Source: Diphasiastrum complanatum
Taxonomy: Eukaryota; Streptophyta; Lycopodiopsida; Lycopodiales; Lycopodiaceae
Assembly: GCA_029204225.1 (NCBI GenBank)
Contig: CM055104.1
Coordinates: forward strand, 54,666,538 to 54,730,537
Length of the DNA: 64,000 nucleotides
Direction of reading: 5' to 3'
The notes beneath the pieces were generated by a model. That model worked only from the letters and a program-made list of their open reading frames with translations, searched no databases and was not told the DNA's origin. Of the stretch, positions 44,485-54,369 are shown piece by piece. Position 1 is the first letter of the stretch, and every line of letters begins with the position of its first letter. Position numbers and translations under genes: made by a program.

Positions 44485-44929
44485 GAAATGTTTCTTGGTT
44501 TCCAAGGGGAGGCTCGAACCTGAGACCAAAGGAACTTTGGATGTCAGGCTAACCAATTGAGCCAACCCCATTGGTAACTTTGAGAAATGCTTCTTGGTTT
44601 CCAAGGGGAGGCTCGAACCTAAGACCAAAGAAATGCTTCTTGGTTTCCAAGGGGAGGCTCGAACCTGGGACCAAAGAAACTTTGGATGCCAAGCTAACCA
44701 GTTGAGCCAACCCCGTTGGGTCTAAGACCAAAGAAATGCTTCTTGGTTTCCAAGGGGAGGCTCGAACCTGGGACCAAAGAAACTTTGGATGCCAAGCTAA
44801 CCAGTTGAGCCAACCCCGTTGGGTCAGACCAAAGAAATGCTTCTTGGTTTCCAAGGGGAGGCTCGAACCTGGGACCAAAGAAACTTTGGATGCCAAGCTA
44901 ACCAGTTGAGCCAACCCCGTTGGGTCAGA
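44485..44929 (-). repeat. Tandem array of tRNA-like SINE-head units
   Basis: Five units start at 44485, 44583 (truncated), 44630, 44733 and 44834, with a period of about 101-103 bp for the last three. On the minus strand each complete unit carries an A-box-like TGGCTCAACTGG (plus 44902-44913 in the last unit) and a B box GGTTCGAGCCTC (plus 44858-44869), about 33 nt apart. That is the internal RNA polymerase III promoter layout. The region does not fold cleanly as a tRNA (T stem mispaired), so it is a tRNA-derived SINE head rather than a tRNA gene. The truncated second unit lacks the A box. Confidence 0.75.
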
Positions 44930-44939
44930 CCAAAGAAAT

Positions 44940-45659
44940 GGAAGAGCTTAGATGTCAAAGACATCTTCAAGTTTGGTTTGAGTGAGAATTTTAGTGACTC
45001 TTTTTTGGACATGCATTAGTTATAGTTTGGTTCACATTGAGATCATGTAATGACTTTAATGCCCATTCTGATTCAAAGCCAAGAGCTTTTGTGAGTAAAC
45101 AAAAGCGGATTACAATTGCATACATTGCCCTACAAATAAATTGAAATTTTTGGCATTGCTTTGCAAAAGGCAAGCTTCAATAGTATGTGTTCAACTTGGT
45201 CAGTGGAGGTTATACAAAAGTCAACAAAAGTCAATGTCTTAAATTATACAAGTATGTGCACACGCGGAAGTGCATCATACAGTTTTTAGTAACTCAGAGA
45301 TAGCTTAGAGTACGCGGTTTCATCCGCAATTGATTTGTGCTCTTATCATCTGATTTGTACATGATGCTACTTACTGAATCAATCTATTTTCTTATTGCAT
45401 TCAGTATCATGTCAGAATTTATGCTTCTCTGTAGTTATTTGTAACTGATAAATCTCTTATTGTTTTTGTCTGAATATTCAATACCATGCAGTGGTACCCC
45501 TCAAAAACTAGACTGTGTATATGTACCCTTAAATCTCTTTTGTTAATACAGTTCAGAAGTGTTCTCTTGGGTTGGTGTGTGATCTCTCTTTACTGCTTAT
45601 CTGATTGATGTTAGTTTGCTTGCAAATTAGCTAACTATACTGCCATTAAGATCCTTGAC
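44940..45659 (+). repeat. Probable copia 5' LTR, left end undefined
   Basis: The sequence ends ATCCTTGACA at 45659, and a tRNA-Met primer site follows. The left boundary could not be placed because no partner LTR was identified. Confidence 0.5.
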
Positions 45660-45673
45660 ATGGTATCAGAGTC
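45660..45673 (+). other. tRNA-Met primer-binding site
   Basis: TGGTATCAGAGTCT follows the LTR end directly. Confidence 0.85.
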
Positions 45674-46540
45674 TGGGAGTGGTGCAGTTTGATGTTAGCT
45701 GGAAGCCAAATTTTGGGAAAATTCGAAAAACCGTTTACGGTTAGTCACGCAAGCCATCGTTTGCAGATGCAGTAGAATTCAAGGCTTTTTGGCTTAATCT
45801 GAGAGAAAAATTGGAAATTGTCAATTTTTCAAGCCTGTTTGGGCGTTTGTGCTCAGTGTGCACTCGTTTGGATGTCGTCTTCAGAGCGGCCAGTTCCAGC
45901 ATAGAGCCTGCAGTAGGGTGACCTCAGTAAGCTGGAAAACTGTAATCTCTGAGTAAGGTGGAGCCAACTGCATAAAGGCTACAAGGTTCTGAAGCTAGGG
46001 TTTTCATAAAGAAAACTAAAGATTTCTCTCCATACATAAGCATTTTTTGACCTGTAACGAGCTGTAGGGATGCGCCCTAGCCATCCAAATCTAGTTGTAT
46101 ATGGCCGTGGAGGGCCGTGAGGAGAACTGAGAGCTGGAGCAGATCCAACAGGCAGCCATAACCTGGACAGCCTGAGGAAAGAGGACGAGGGAGGTCGCGG
46201 ATAGCTCGCGCGCACCAAGCTGGAGACAGGTTCTAGCGGCTGCAGGGGGCTAGTGTATGGCGCAGTAAGGGTCAGCGAGCTGGAGCATGCTGGACCATGG
46301 GATGAAGCCTCATAGAGATTAATGGTCAAGATTGGGTGAACTTAGGCCATTGGATGCTCTTTATCCATTGGATTGACAAATTCCAATTTTCACATTTCAT
46401 GTGAAGGGGTCTCAAGACACAATTTCAGACGGCGAACCCCTTTCAAATGATGTTTTTGAGGACCAAACTCATAAGTGTTTGCATGGCGGAGAATGAGGGC
46501 GTGGGGTCCTATTTTACATGAATAAAGGAGTTACGAGACC
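45674..46540 (+). other. Copia leader with a local GC-rich patch
   Basis: No gag was found. 46060-46280 is clearly more GC-rich than its surroundings and repeats AGCTGGAG. A 116-codon minus frame (46329-45979) runs through it but contains no domain I know. The segment could belong with the RNase H fragment at 51898-52433, with everything between being later insertion and deletion. Confidence 0.4.
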
Positions 46541-46599
46541 AATTGACAACTATTGGAGAGCCAATAAGAGATGTTGAGCTAGTTCACACAGCTATGATC

Positions 46600-46871
46600 G
46601 TCCTTCCAGTTCCTTTTTATGCATGCTCCTTGAAGATTTTGAAGCAATTAAAGGCTTCTAATTTCTTCTTGATAAAGTACACCATAGTCCTTCTGGAAAA
46701 TTCATCAATAAAAGTTATAAAATACTTTGCATCCTTCAGAGAAGGATTCTTCATCGGCCCACAAATGTCTAAATGCACAACGTCTAACAATCCTCTAGCA
46801 GTATGCTAATGGTTTGATCTAAATGGTTTTCTAGTCTGTTTACCAATTAGACAGTCTTGACAGACATGTAA
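46600..46871 (-). pseudogene. Copia-E integrase fragment
   Basis: The minus strand gives CQDCLIGKQTRKPFRS (end of the HHCC finger), a stop, then LLDVVHLDICGPM with the first catalytic Asp, FITFIDEFSRRTMVYF and FKIFKEHA. The sequence then becomes unrelated. It continues the pre-integrase frame of 49792-49205 once the nested element is removed. Confidence 0.85.
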
Positions 46872-47360
46872 TGTAAAGACCACTAGGTAAAACCCCTAAG
46901 ATGAGGATAGGAAAACACAAGAGAGACTGTGGAGCAAAACCACCCAACCAAACCTAGGTCCCTCCTGGAGAATCCTCCTGGATCTAGCCCCCAAGCCATG
47001 CCAATGTGACAGCAAGAGGAGAAGAGCTCATCAGGTAACCTAGACCAAGTCGTCAACGGGATAATCTCTAGCTCAATATATAGAGAGTAGGATCCAGCGC
47101 ATGAGCACATGCAATCCCCATGCAGGTCAACTATAAATAGGTCACAGTTCTACATGCATATCTCCTGCCTATAACAGTCACACGCACATGCACTACTCCA
47201 TATGTCTCAATTAGAGTGTCTGGGTCCTCTCAAGGTCATTAGTCACCAACAGGCCTTGACTTGGAATAAAATCTAGGCGTGACCAATAATCTCGAACATT
47301 GGAGGGCCGGTCTACCATATTAGGACTATTCCAGGTCCTTAACTGAATATGGCCGTAACA
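46872..47360 (-). repeat. 3' LTR of the compact element
   Basis: Reads TGTAAAGACC to CGTAACA on the plus strand. A minus frame of about 75 codons is conserved in both LTRs, probably by recent common origin rather than by selection. Confidence 0.93.
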
Positions 47361-47373
47361 TTCTTCCTCCCTT

Positions 47374-48702
47374 AAACAGGTTCTGTCCTCACAATGAGAA
47401 AAAAAAAACATGAAACTACTCCTCAGAGCTTTCAAATCTTACCCATGAACCATTATTCTTAGTCTGATCTTTCCATCTGAATAAGTACTCAGAGATGCAA
47501 CAATTTTTTAATTGCTTGCCTCTACTCATGAATACCAATTCAAATTCCAAAAGATACACTAAGCTATAAATCCTTCAAATGGGTAGATCTTATCCAAAAT
47601 AAATACTTATCACCTTCATATAATCCCAATTACATGAAATTCTGGGTGCTTTTACTTTATTTCAGAAATCAAATCCAAAAGCTAAAGAAATTTCATTTCA
47701 ATTTCTTGCAGTAAATAAGGCTTCTTGGTACAAATATTCTTAAAATATCCAAATATTCTATAATACCACAATTCAGTCATCTAAAATCTCTAGGAGATCC
47801 ATCAAGTCTCAGACGATCATAACTCAAACCAGAGTACTGCAGTCACTCTAATGAATTAACAGCCCCATTTCTAGCATCATATGTAAGAAATCAGCATCTA
47901 TGTGTATCTTAATAGATTTATCTATCTCCTACAAAACTGGAGATTTAGACTGAACTTTGTACACAAGCACTTATAGACTACAATATGTAAAGAAAGCAAT
48001 TCCTCATAAGTAAACAATTACTTAATGGAAAGGCCTGTGAGATCCATACAATCTCAAGTGTGCACTGGAGTAAAGGAATTTAGAGTTCAAATAACATATC
48101 TAAATCCTTGACTCATCCAATTGATCAAGAATTACTCATTATCTTAAGAATCTTCACATTTCCCTATAATCTTCAAATGATCTTTAAGTATCAGTTTATG
48201 ATCCGTCAATCATAAACACTTACAATCTTATGATTCGTCAATCATAATTTACAGGATTCCAAAACCATACATAATCATTGAAAGATACTGGAGTATATGT
48301 ACGACATATAACTCAGGAAATATAAGAATCATTCTGAAATCTTTTCCACAAGGAAAATCGCTAGATTCCAAGAATATTCTTCCAAACCGATTCTTAATCA
48401 GATTATGAGTTCCAAATTCTACAATCAACAAAGTAAATAAAGACCATTATAACACACGTCTTTAACAAGATAAACTTTATACAATCACCTAGAACAACAT
48501 CTAGTGATTACAAAGTTCTGCTGAATTCCCAAAATTCAGTTTACCATTCTTGGCACCATTAGGATCTAGTATCCAATTGAGCTCACTAGGATACTATCAC
48601 TAATGAATCAAGTCTATTACTCAACTGAGAAATACTCATCCAAGTAATGAGTATCCTATGCACATAATTCCTTAATGAATCTGAATGACTCATAAACTAT
48701 AA
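47374..48702 (-). other. Interior of the compact LTR element, non-coding
   Basis: AT-rich, with only short frames. It contains repeated TGATYCGTCAATCATAA blocks at about 48198 and 48231. Confidence 0.7.
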
Positions 48703-48715
48703 TCTCTGATACCAA

Positions 48716-49199
48716 TGTAAAGACCACTAGAGAAAACCCCTAAGATGAGGATAGGAAAACACAAGAGAGACTGTGGAGCAAAACCACCCAGCCAAACCTA
48801 GATCCCTCCTGGAGAATCCTCCTGGATCTAGCCCCCAAGCCATGCCAATGTGACAGCAAGAGGAGAAGAGCTCATCAGGTAACCTAGACCAAGTCGACAG
48901 AATAATCTCTACCTCAATATATAGAGAGTAGAATCCAGCGCATGAGCACACAATCCCCATGCAGGTTAACTATAAATAGGTCACAACTCTACATGCATAC
49001 CTCCTGCCTATAACAGTCACACGCACATGCACTACTCCATATGTCTCAATTAGAGTGTCTGGGTCCTCTCAAGGTCATTAGTCACCAACAGGCCTTGACT
49101 TGGAATAAAATCTAGGCGTGACCAATAATCTCGAACACTGGAGGGCCGGTCTACCATATTAGGACTATTCCAGGTCCTTAACCGAATATGGTCGTAACA
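48716..49199 (-). repeat. 5' LTR of the compact element
   Basis: 484 bp, partner of 46872-47360. A primer site lies one base away at 48704-48714. Confidence 0.93.
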
Positions 49200-49204
49200 T
49201 GTAA

Positions 49205-50582
49205 CTCGACTTTATTACTAGGATAGTCTAGATCAAGAACAATAGAATGTTTAGACATCTGTTGTACAGTAGCATGATTCAAGTGACCAAGTCTATAATG
49301 CCAAAGTAAACTTTTATTTGCTTGAATAGAAGTACTGAGCGCCTTACTAGAGGCAAAAAAGAAGTGGCTTAATCTATACAAGTATCCATGCCTCTTTCCA
49401 AGTGCAAGGATCTTGCTTGTCTTATCAATTACTTTGCATTGATCACATTCAAATTCTACTTTATGTCCTAGATCTGTGATTCTGCTTATAGAGAGCAGAT
49501 TCGTAGATAAGTTAGATACATAACTAAAGACTTTAGAAAGTAGCTTAGATTGATCATTTGCAAAGCTCAATCTCAAAGTACCTTCACCTTTAATAGCTTG
49601 TGTGCTATTATCGCCAAGGTGAATACATTTGTTGGTACTGTAGGGTGTATAGGACTTGAAACAACCAATGAGGCTGGTCATATGCTGAGTGACACCGGAA
49701 TCCAAGAACCAAGAACTGTCATTGGATGCTCCTTGATGGTTGGTCATCATGATCCGCTTCTTGAATGGGCTGTGGAGCTTCTGTAGCTGCATTGGCCACT
49801 TGATTCGACTGTCCCTTGCTGTTATTCTTTGATTGTGGTATCCCGTAGTCTTGAATCTCGTGGTTGTTTCTCTTGCAATATCTGCAGAACAACTTCTTCT
49901 TAGTCTATGAATTCGACTATTCTTTGTACTGTGCTGGTCTATGGTCTTGCTTTGACTGCTTCGGGCCTTTTTTCTTCTTCTGCTTAGTCGTGCTCTTGTT
50001 GGTGTACAAAGCGTGAGAATCAGCTGAGGAACTAGAGGCTTCGTTCCTTCGCGTGTCTTCCTACAACAACATTGTGCTGACTCTTGAAAGAGTCAGCTCT
50101 AATTGTGTCATGATGATCATCACCTAGCTGTCATATGAGCTTGGCAAACTTGTAAGCAATTGCATCACTGCGTCTTGATAGTCTATGACAGACTCGACAA
50201 CGCCCATTTGCTTCAACAAGTTCTTAAATTGGTTGATGTGATTCTGCAGGAAATCACCATTCGCCATCTTGAGAGAGTAAAATTTCTTCCTGAGATGTAG
50301 CTTGGAAGCTATATCTCTCACTTCGTATAATGTGCTCGAGATGTCCCAAACTTCTTTGGATGTCTGCGCTTCGGACACATGGCCGATCTGAGTATCCAAA
50401 ATGTTGAGGATGATCAGTGCAAATGCTTTACCATCCTTCAGCTTCCATCTGACGATTGCTGCATCGTCAGCTTCGAGTTTTCCCTCCGCACCATTAACAA
50501 CGTCATATAACTCCTTAGCCATTTGCATTGTTTTCATCTTGAATTTCCACATATGGTAATTGGCTCCATCAAGCTTGTCCAT
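49205..50582 (-). pseudogene. Copia-E gag, protease and pre-integrase region
   Basis: Gag opens at 50582 with MDKLDGANYHMWKFKMK and has KEVWDISSTLYEV and LRKKFYSLKM, ending at a stop near 50124. A lysine/serine-rich linker and the zinc knuckle CRYCKRNNHEIQDYG follow; the third Cys is Tyr, so zinc binding is probably lost. The protease in 49792-49205 has SWFLDSGVTQHMTS with the DSG site kept. The GAG-pre-integrase part reads LLWHYRLGHLNHATVQQMS, whose histidines begin the HHCC finger. It is cut at 49204 by the compact element. Frameshifts separate gag from protease. Confidence 0.88.
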
Positions 50583-50754
50583 GATAGGACTGACTTTCCC
50601 TTGGGAATCTATGTGGAAGATTAGTCTACGTGATAGGAATAACTATCAGTGACGTAAGTATGAAAATCTGGTGCTAAATTACAGAACAAGAAGACAATTA
50701 CTCTATTGGCTAGTAGAGTCTTGTTTCTATGGAAGCTTATCAGCTACATAAATA

Positions 50755-50766
50755 GCTCTGATACCA
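50755..50766 (-). other. Copia-E primer-binding site (tRNA-Met)
   Basis: The minus strand reads TGGTATCAGAGC immediately inside the 5' LTR. Confidence 0.93.
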
Positions 50767-51896
50767 TGTTGGGAAAGAGGGGTGTGAAACGAAGATAACT
50801 CGAAAAGAAACGAACAAGAAAAGAAGCGAACTCGAATGGAGAATGTTCATGTGCAGCGTAATAACTTATCACTCTTTCCTTAAGCATGACTGCGCCTATC
50901 AGACTTGAACTAAACATTAGTGATGGAAATCACGTTCAAGCTAATTACGTAGCCAAACATTAAGCATCAAAAACATCAGACATATAATTTGTCACGAATT
51001 AATTACGGAGAGCTAGACTGATAATCAGTCATGAATTAGTCACCACAAGCTAGACTAAATATTAGCGGGAATAGCTAAACTAATAATAATTCGTGAAGAG
51101 CAGACTACCAGATTAAGTATAATGAAGAGAGTCAGACTGAATGTAGAAAAGCATTGCAATATTGACTCAAATTTGAACGCAGAACAAACAGAGCTGTAAT
51201 CGATTAAGTATAACGAAATATATAGGTCAATAATGCAAGTGAGCACAAAACAATAGTGGACGTAACCACGTGCTTCACAAAACTAATCACACAATCTGTA
51301 AAGGTGATAAACCTATTACTGACAATACATCTGGAAGAAAAGAATTGATGCGCGAAAATGTCTATGATGTCTATCTCTAATTATCAGTGATGTTTCGTTC
51401 TCTCTCTTCTATTATATTCTGATGTCGTTCTAATACTCTGTATTGCTTCACACACTGAATACGTAGATGGTACTCAATATAGACATAATCTGTTACAGGT
51501 GTGTAGATAAAGAAAGTACAAAAGTGGTTGTGTTGTCTGTGGGAGATCGTGGGTGGCTGCTGTCATTGTCAAATCTGATTGCATAGTGCATGGAATGGGC
51601 GTGAGAAGGCCGCGACGTGAGCCTTCGCTGAAATTAACATTGATAAAAATGCGAAAATTGCGACACTCTGACAAATGTCTTAAAAACTGATTTACAGGGT
51701 ACCTTTAGCATTTGTAGGGTAGTGTCATCTTTTTCGCCTATCACAAATCACATGTAAAAACACAATGTCGTCTTTTTTGCCTGTCTTATTTTACATGTAA
51801 ATATGCATACTGTGCGACAACACAAGTAAAATATAGTAGCATGAATGGAGGCAGATTAACATAGGATTTAGAAGAGTAGAGGAGATAAATCCAACA
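50767..51896 (-). repeat. Copia-E 5' LTR
   Basis: 1130 bp, with TGTTGG at 50767 and CCAACA at 51896 forming the terminal inverted ends. The right end is fixed by the abrupt start of copia RNase H coding on the plus strand. The partner LTR is missing. Confidence 0.8.
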
Positions 51897-51897
51897 C

Positions 51898-52433
51898 TTG
51901 AGGTATGTGAAGGGCACACCCAACCTTGGCTTGGTTTATAGAAAGCAAAACACTTTACCTAGATTACAAGATTACGTTGATGCTAATTGGGCTTGCAATA
52001 TAGATGATAGAAAGTCAATTACTAGGTATGCTTTCAACTTTGGAAATGGCTGTTGTTCATGGTCTAGTAAGAAGCAGGACACCATTTCTCTTTCATTAAC
52101 AGAAGTTGAATATAAACGTTAAGTTCTGCTACTCAAGAAGTTGTTTGGCTGCGAAGATTGTTGAGTGAGATAGGTATGAAGCAAACACACCTTACTATTA
52201 TCTTCAGTGATAGCCAAAGCGGGATACATTTGGCCAAAAATCTAGTCTTTCATGCAAGAGCTAAACACATTAAAGTAAAATATCATTTTGTACATGAAAA
52301 GTTACAATTTGAAGATATTAGTGTTACGCATTGCTCTACGATGTTGCAACTTGTTGATATATTCACAAAAGCCTTATGCAAAGACAAGTTTGAGGCTTTT
52401 AGAACTAAGCTTGGCATAGAAATAGTCATGTAA
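51898..52433 (+). pseudogene. Copia RNase H fragment
   Basis: The plus strand has MRYVKGTPNLGLVY, DYVDANWACN (catalytic Asp), SLTEVEYK (Glu), a frameshift, FSDSQSGIHLAKN (Asp), KHIKVKYHFV and DIFTKALCKD, ending at 52433. A purine tract GAGGGAGAGA lies at 52532-52541. The 5' side is cut by the Copia-E LTR. Confidence 0.88.
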
Positions 52434-52541
52434 AAAAAGTTTTTCTTTGTCAATACTGAAGTGTAATACTATCATGGAGGTATGTTCCATGAACAGAATA
52501 AGTCGTAGATCAAGCGAGACGTTGATTATTGAGGGAGAGAG

Positions 52542-53580
52542 TTAAATTTGCCACCCAACGATGAGCTACAGGCTATAGCCACCCTCACCGCTCCAGCAGT
52601 TCGAGGTGCTACAGTAAGTAGCCCGCCTCTGGATGGCGGATACAGAGTACATAATCTCCCTTATCTAATAAGGGGTGAGCTGCAACGAATATGGAAGGCA
52701 AATTTTAAAATTGTGAGATTTGATTTTTCCATTCACCTTTTAAACACAAAATTACAATTTTTGACTTCTTTACTAATCTTTAGCTTGATTTTGGACCTTT
52801 TTCTTTGAAAGGCCAATAAATAAACCTGCACATGTCAATGTGCCAGCTCCTACTCACGAAGATTTTTCCTTCCCATACCTGGCTGCCAAAGCTACCTTAA
52901 TCTAATATATAAAAAATAGGAATAATAATAATAATGTCCCTGCTTTTACTAAAACTGATGGGAAAAAAGAGAGAGAAAATAGGAAGATAGATGGAGAGAG
53001 CGATATGGCAACACCCGCATGCATTGCAAGATTAAGATAATTTATTGCTGCATTTGGCAAGAAGAGGAGGAGGAGGAAGAGGAGGAGAGGCGGGGATTGA
53101 GGCATGCTGACTTGCAATAGCATGCAATGGTGCTATTTTCCTGCATAATCTAGCTGTATTGTCGCACTACCATTAGTGGCAATTTACACTGTTAGAATGA
53201 TATGATAAGCTTGCATCTCATCTGAATTTTGTCTCAAACTATTGTATTGGTTGTATTACAGGAAAGATCAAAATCGGTTTTGGTGCTTGTCAGTTGCAGG
53301 AGATAGCTTGCGTTTTCCTTCGGAAAAGTTGCGATTCGAGCTTTAGTGGGTTGTCGGGTTTGTGGGTGTAGGTGCATGTGTGGGTGGGTGCAATTCATTC
53401 AGCGACTGTTTGCAGCAAGCAAGTTTTTGGATGTACCATGCCTTTGAAGCAGAATCTTTCGCCTTGCTTTCGATAAGTAGAGCTTGGCTTTGATAAATTC
53501 TCTGCTTACGGGAAGGATTTACAACACTCTATCTACTGTCTTCTGCATGTTCTGACTATTATAGCAAATGGTTGATGAAC
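52542..53580. other. Probable 3' LTR remnant and OPT upstream region
   Basis: After the purine tract an LTR would be expected, but no partner is available. From about 53150 the sequence may be the promoter and first non-coding exon of the OPT gene. I could not identify a start site. Confidence 0.3.
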
Positions 53581-53592
53581 AATGTCAGACAG

Positions 53593-54355
53593 GTGAGGAT
53601 TCTTTGGTGCGTGCATAATCCGTGGGCTAAAGCGACGGTGGACTAAGTTGTAAAGTCTGGTTCGCAAGCTTCACCGCGTCAATGGTTAACTCCCAGTTTA
53701 GGAAATCCAGGAAAGCGTCCTAAGGTAAAGTAAGCGTAAGCACCTATTATTTTGTAGGTACTTTATCTTAAAAATTGTAGACACCTACAAACAGATTGAG
53801 ACTTGTAGTGGAGGTTTCTGCACTAGTTATACTATCAATAGAGTGTGCCTTGGTGTTTTCCTGGCGGATAGTTGAGACGGTCAGTCTTCTTGCATGGACT
53901 GAATGTGTTTGTATATGTTCTGTCGATCACGGAAGAAGCAACTAAGCTTCTTTAATTTCTTGGTTGAATCCTCTTTAGACGAGTGGCTGCTCTTATCTCC
54001 AGTATTACAGTAACATGCCAAGACCTTATAAAGCATAGCTTCTTTCTTCATGCAAAATCAAAATACAAAATTTGCCTTTTAATTGTTTTAAAGGGAATGA
54101 ATAATTCAAGACAGCGTTGATGTTGATCGTCAGTGATTCATGAAAGGGCATAAATATTTCTCTTTTCGTTTATACCTTGTCATTCTCGGTTTATTCTGTT
54201 GCCTCCGAGGTGAACGCTCTTATGGAAAGAAAATAAAGCCCCCGCTTCCTGGCTCTGTTTATTTTAAGTTATCAGGGAAGATAAATCCTTGTTACTAGGA
54301 CTTATGCATGATCTTCATGATGCTGCAATGTTCTTTACGTGTTTTTTTCTTGCAG
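53593..54355 (+). other. Candidate 5'-UTR intron of the OPT gene
   Basis: A donor-like CAG/GTGAGG at 53593 and a strong acceptor (T-rich tract, TTGCAG) ending at 54355, 14 bases before the ATG, suggest a leader intron of about 763 bp. The acceptor is convincing; the donor is one of several possibilities. Confidence 0.4.
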
Positions 54356-54369
54356 TTTAGAGCTACAAA

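Larger units (their letters stand above)
46872..49199 (-). mobile_element. Compact non-autonomous LTR retrotransposon (2.3 kb)
   Basis: LTRs at 46872-47360 (489 bp) and 48716-49199 (484 bp) are about 96% identical by eye. TGTAA target duplications lie at 46867-46871 and 49200-49204. The minus-strand primer site TGGTATCAGAG (plus 48704-48714) lies next to the right LTR, and a purine tract AAGGGAGGAAGAA (plus 47361-47373) next to the left one. The 1.35-kb interior has no gag or pol motif, so it must have been mobilised by a related autonomous copia. It is larger than classical TRIM elements. Confidence 0.93.
46600..51896 (-). mobile_element. Copia-E: minus-strand Ty1/copia, 3' truncated, split by an LTR element
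   Basis: The 5' LTR (50767-51896), primer site, gag, protease and the start of integrase are on the minus strand. The integrase is interrupted at 49200 by a 2.3-kb LTR element and resumes at 46871. It ends at about 46600 after the first catalytic Asp. RT, RNase H and the 3' LTR are missing. Confidence 0.85.

Noticed and set aside
44549-44914. 121-codon minus-strand frame with repeated peptide
   Set aside because: It is produced by the tandem tRNA-like array, which explains it better than a protein.
44834-44929. A functional tRNA gene
   Set aside because: A and B boxes are present, but the T and acceptor stems do not pair and no plausible anticodon arm is visible; a SINE head fits better.
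46543-46809. Plus-strand 88-codon frame
   Set aside because: The minus strand of the same DNA encodes a recognisable copia integrase fragment, so this is antisense.
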